Shown: piece after piece, positions 62,008-64,000 of the stretch
Position numbering within the stretch: position 1 is the stretch's first letter
Layout of the letters: each line of letters starts with the position of its first letter
NCBI GenBank assembly: GCA_016785225.1
Contig: JAFBJZ010000673.1
Location: 248,001-312,000 of the forward strand
Direction: 5' to 3'
DNA: 64,000 bases
Source of the DNA: Psettodes erumei
Taxonomy: Eukaryota > Chordata > Actinopteri > Pleuronectiformes > Psettodidae
Position numbers and translations under genes: made by a program
Notes under the pieces: generated by a model
Database searches by the model: none
The model's input: only the letters and a program-made list of their open reading frames with translations
Told to the model about the DNA's origin: nothing

Positions 62008-64000
62008 TTTTATGTTGGTTGCTGAGGTTAATACTCCCCTGTACCATGACACTTGCTGTACGATTGGACTGGTAGAGCTTTCAGACAAAGTTTGGTTTAC
62101 AACAACGATGCCAGTGTTGGTACTGTAACATTTAGTGTGTTTTCTGAGGCAGCAGAATTACAATGGCCTTCCTTGTTGCCAAAATCATGCTTCTGAAACC
62201 ATACATAACCACACAATAGACAGATTTAGTGTATGGTTGATGTTACATTAGTTAAACAACTGGGATAAGAAAAGCTCAGGATCATGGTTTAATGCAAAGG
62301 CTGACTATTTGCATGAGATGGGATCCAAACCTTGGTTACCTATCCAGAACACCATCCATTACCTATCCACCATCTCTTTTCCCTGCACGGTATAAACAAC
62401 ACTCTGCGTCCTGCATCAGCATCAAACATTCCCACACACAAAGGACTGATGACACTGTGACTCTCCATTTAATGCTGTAACATTCTACATTTCTGTCAGG
62501 TTAACAACTCACAGTATAATGTCCAAATCTGTTTAAGGGCTATTGTTTTATAATGTGAGATTTGTCCACCTCTTGTATACTGTATTAAGCACATGACGTT
62601 CTGACTTTAGACCTATCTGTCAGCATCTAACAGCTTCCTCTGGTAAACATGAGGCAGTAAGGGATTTGCTTGAGAGCTGGAGCAGAATGTGCTAACTGCT
62701 GCGAAAATGAATGCAAACAATCCCCCGGTTGTAATGCATCGCAGTGCCTGCTCCCTAAATGACCTCCTAAATGATGGTGCCTTTTAGTGAAATCAGATTT
62801 AGTCCTAATTGGATGACAGGCTCAGAGTGGAGTCCCTCAGGATGGTGATGCACATACATGGGGTGGATAAAATAACAGGAGTGGTATAATGCAATGCCAC
62901 ACAGTAACACCACAACAAACAGTTGAGAAACTTATAAACGTCCAACTTATTTTTGATGCTTTGACAGGGAGATGCAGATTTGGAGCTGGTAAATTATGAG
63001 ACCGTATAGTTTGTGATGCTGTTAAGTAAATACATCAGTAAGTGTCCTTCAGTGTTGGTGTGGGTCTAATTGTCAACACTGTCTATGTTTGCCAGTGTAG
63101 TACACTTGACACATTACATAATTTTGTAGTGGTTACAACCTTTGATCCAATAACAACATGAGGGAAAAAAACCTGTCTGGCCTTGCAGCTCTATAATGTT
63201 ACCCAATACTTGTCAAACCTGTACTAACCTAACACATTATTTACTGCAGCTGAGTCACTTCCAAAACATTAAAGGTATTAACACAAGTGCTTTTCATCAG
63301 CAACACCTTTTGAAAGCAGCCATTTTGACTCTGAGGAAAAGAAAAGCACAGGTGTAGCCAATAATATTAGCACTGCCTCTAATTTATGGATATCAGGAAG
63401 TGAGTTGGAAGTTGGAGTTTGGAAATGCAAAGAATTACATTTTACTTTATTTTGTCATGTATTTGGGATAAAATTTAGTATTTATGGTGATAGTAAGATA
63501 TAGCATAAACCAAAAAAAGACATAATCTAGCAAAAAAAAAATCATTCCAGGCAGAAATGGGGAAGGTCTCTTAATTACCTTTGGCTCAGGTGGGCTGCAA
63601 GTGAAATGGAAACCCTATTAGGAGCCTCTGCTCTCAGTCTAAGCTCCAACCACTGGAACCCTTTAAAGGGTCTCTATCTGAGGAATGCCCTGCTGGTTTC
63701 CCTCAGGGAAGATTCAGGCTATATAGCCTGTCAGGAGCTTCAAACAGGAGCAAAGACAGAAGCAGTATAGGGCTAGTGGCACTGCATGATATCTCCTCTG
63801 AACATGCAGCACAAGAAATTAAAAAAAAGATATCTTGGGGTAATGCAAAGCTCTTTGGTGGGAAGCTGGGGTGTTAGATAACACCTTGCCTTTCACACAG
63901 GTGCAAAACAGATGAGGCTTTGTTAAGACCTGTCGCTAATTTGTTTTTGTCAGCACAAAATAAAGGTGATGTGGGGATAGCTAACCTATTTGACTGTCTT
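62008..64000. other. Unannotated right end of window
   Basis: No gene, RNA or repeat family recognised. AT-rich intergenic or intronic DNA. Confidence 0.5.

Noticed and set aside
43807..64000. FPGS, the human neighbour downstream of ENG
   Set aside because: No folylpolyglutamate synthase-like exon could be recognised on either strand.

Overview
The window is vertebrate nuclear DNA, almost certainly from a teleost fish. It has GT-AG multi-exon genes, long AT-rich introns and intergenic DNA, many dinucleotide and trinucleotide microsatellites, degenerate fish-type retroelement fragments, and a divergent endoglin whose introns match mammalian endoglin in position and phase. The species cannot be named from sequence alone. 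No bacterial, phage, plasmid or CRISPR features are present.

Three genes lie head-to-tail on the + strand. (1) Positions 1-870 are the last three coding exons of a GPSM1/AGS3-type G-protein signalling modulator, with four GoLoco motifs; its 3' UTR probably ends near 2.58 kb. (2) About 3.25-8.2 kb is ak1, cytosolic adenylate kinase 1: a TATA promoter, a non-coding first exon and six coding exons giving 193 aa with a complete active site. (3) About 11.6-47.6 kb is eng, endoglin, the TGF-beta/BMP co-receptor of endothelium: a probable 5' UTR exon, 14 coding exons giving about 580 aa, a 12.8-kb first intron and a 3.8-kb 3' UTR. AK1 and ENG are adjacent in the same order and orientation in human 9q34, so this pair is old synteny. 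gpsm1 lying directly upstream of ak1 is a local arrangement.

From 47.6 to 64 kb no conserved gene is recognisable. This stretch holds one CpG-richer segment near 50.87-51.09 kb that could be a promoter and first exon, plus repeat fossils.

Main points of interest: (a) a perfect RFX X-box in an ak1 intron, 66 bp upstream of a phase-compatible alternative first exon with an N-myristoylation-like start, which would make a membrane-anchored and possibly cilium-linked ak1 isoform; (b) an eng exon-3 donor that lacks one base as sequenced, so the gene frameshifts unless a base was lost from the sequence; (c) two composite motif clusters in eng intron 1 (E-box/GATA and GATA/forkhead/ETS) resembling blood and endothelial enhancers; (d) a retainable 94-bp final eng intron that would give a short-tailed, S-endoglin-like protein. 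All exon calls come from reading frames, splice signals, phase continuity and family recognition; no database search was run.
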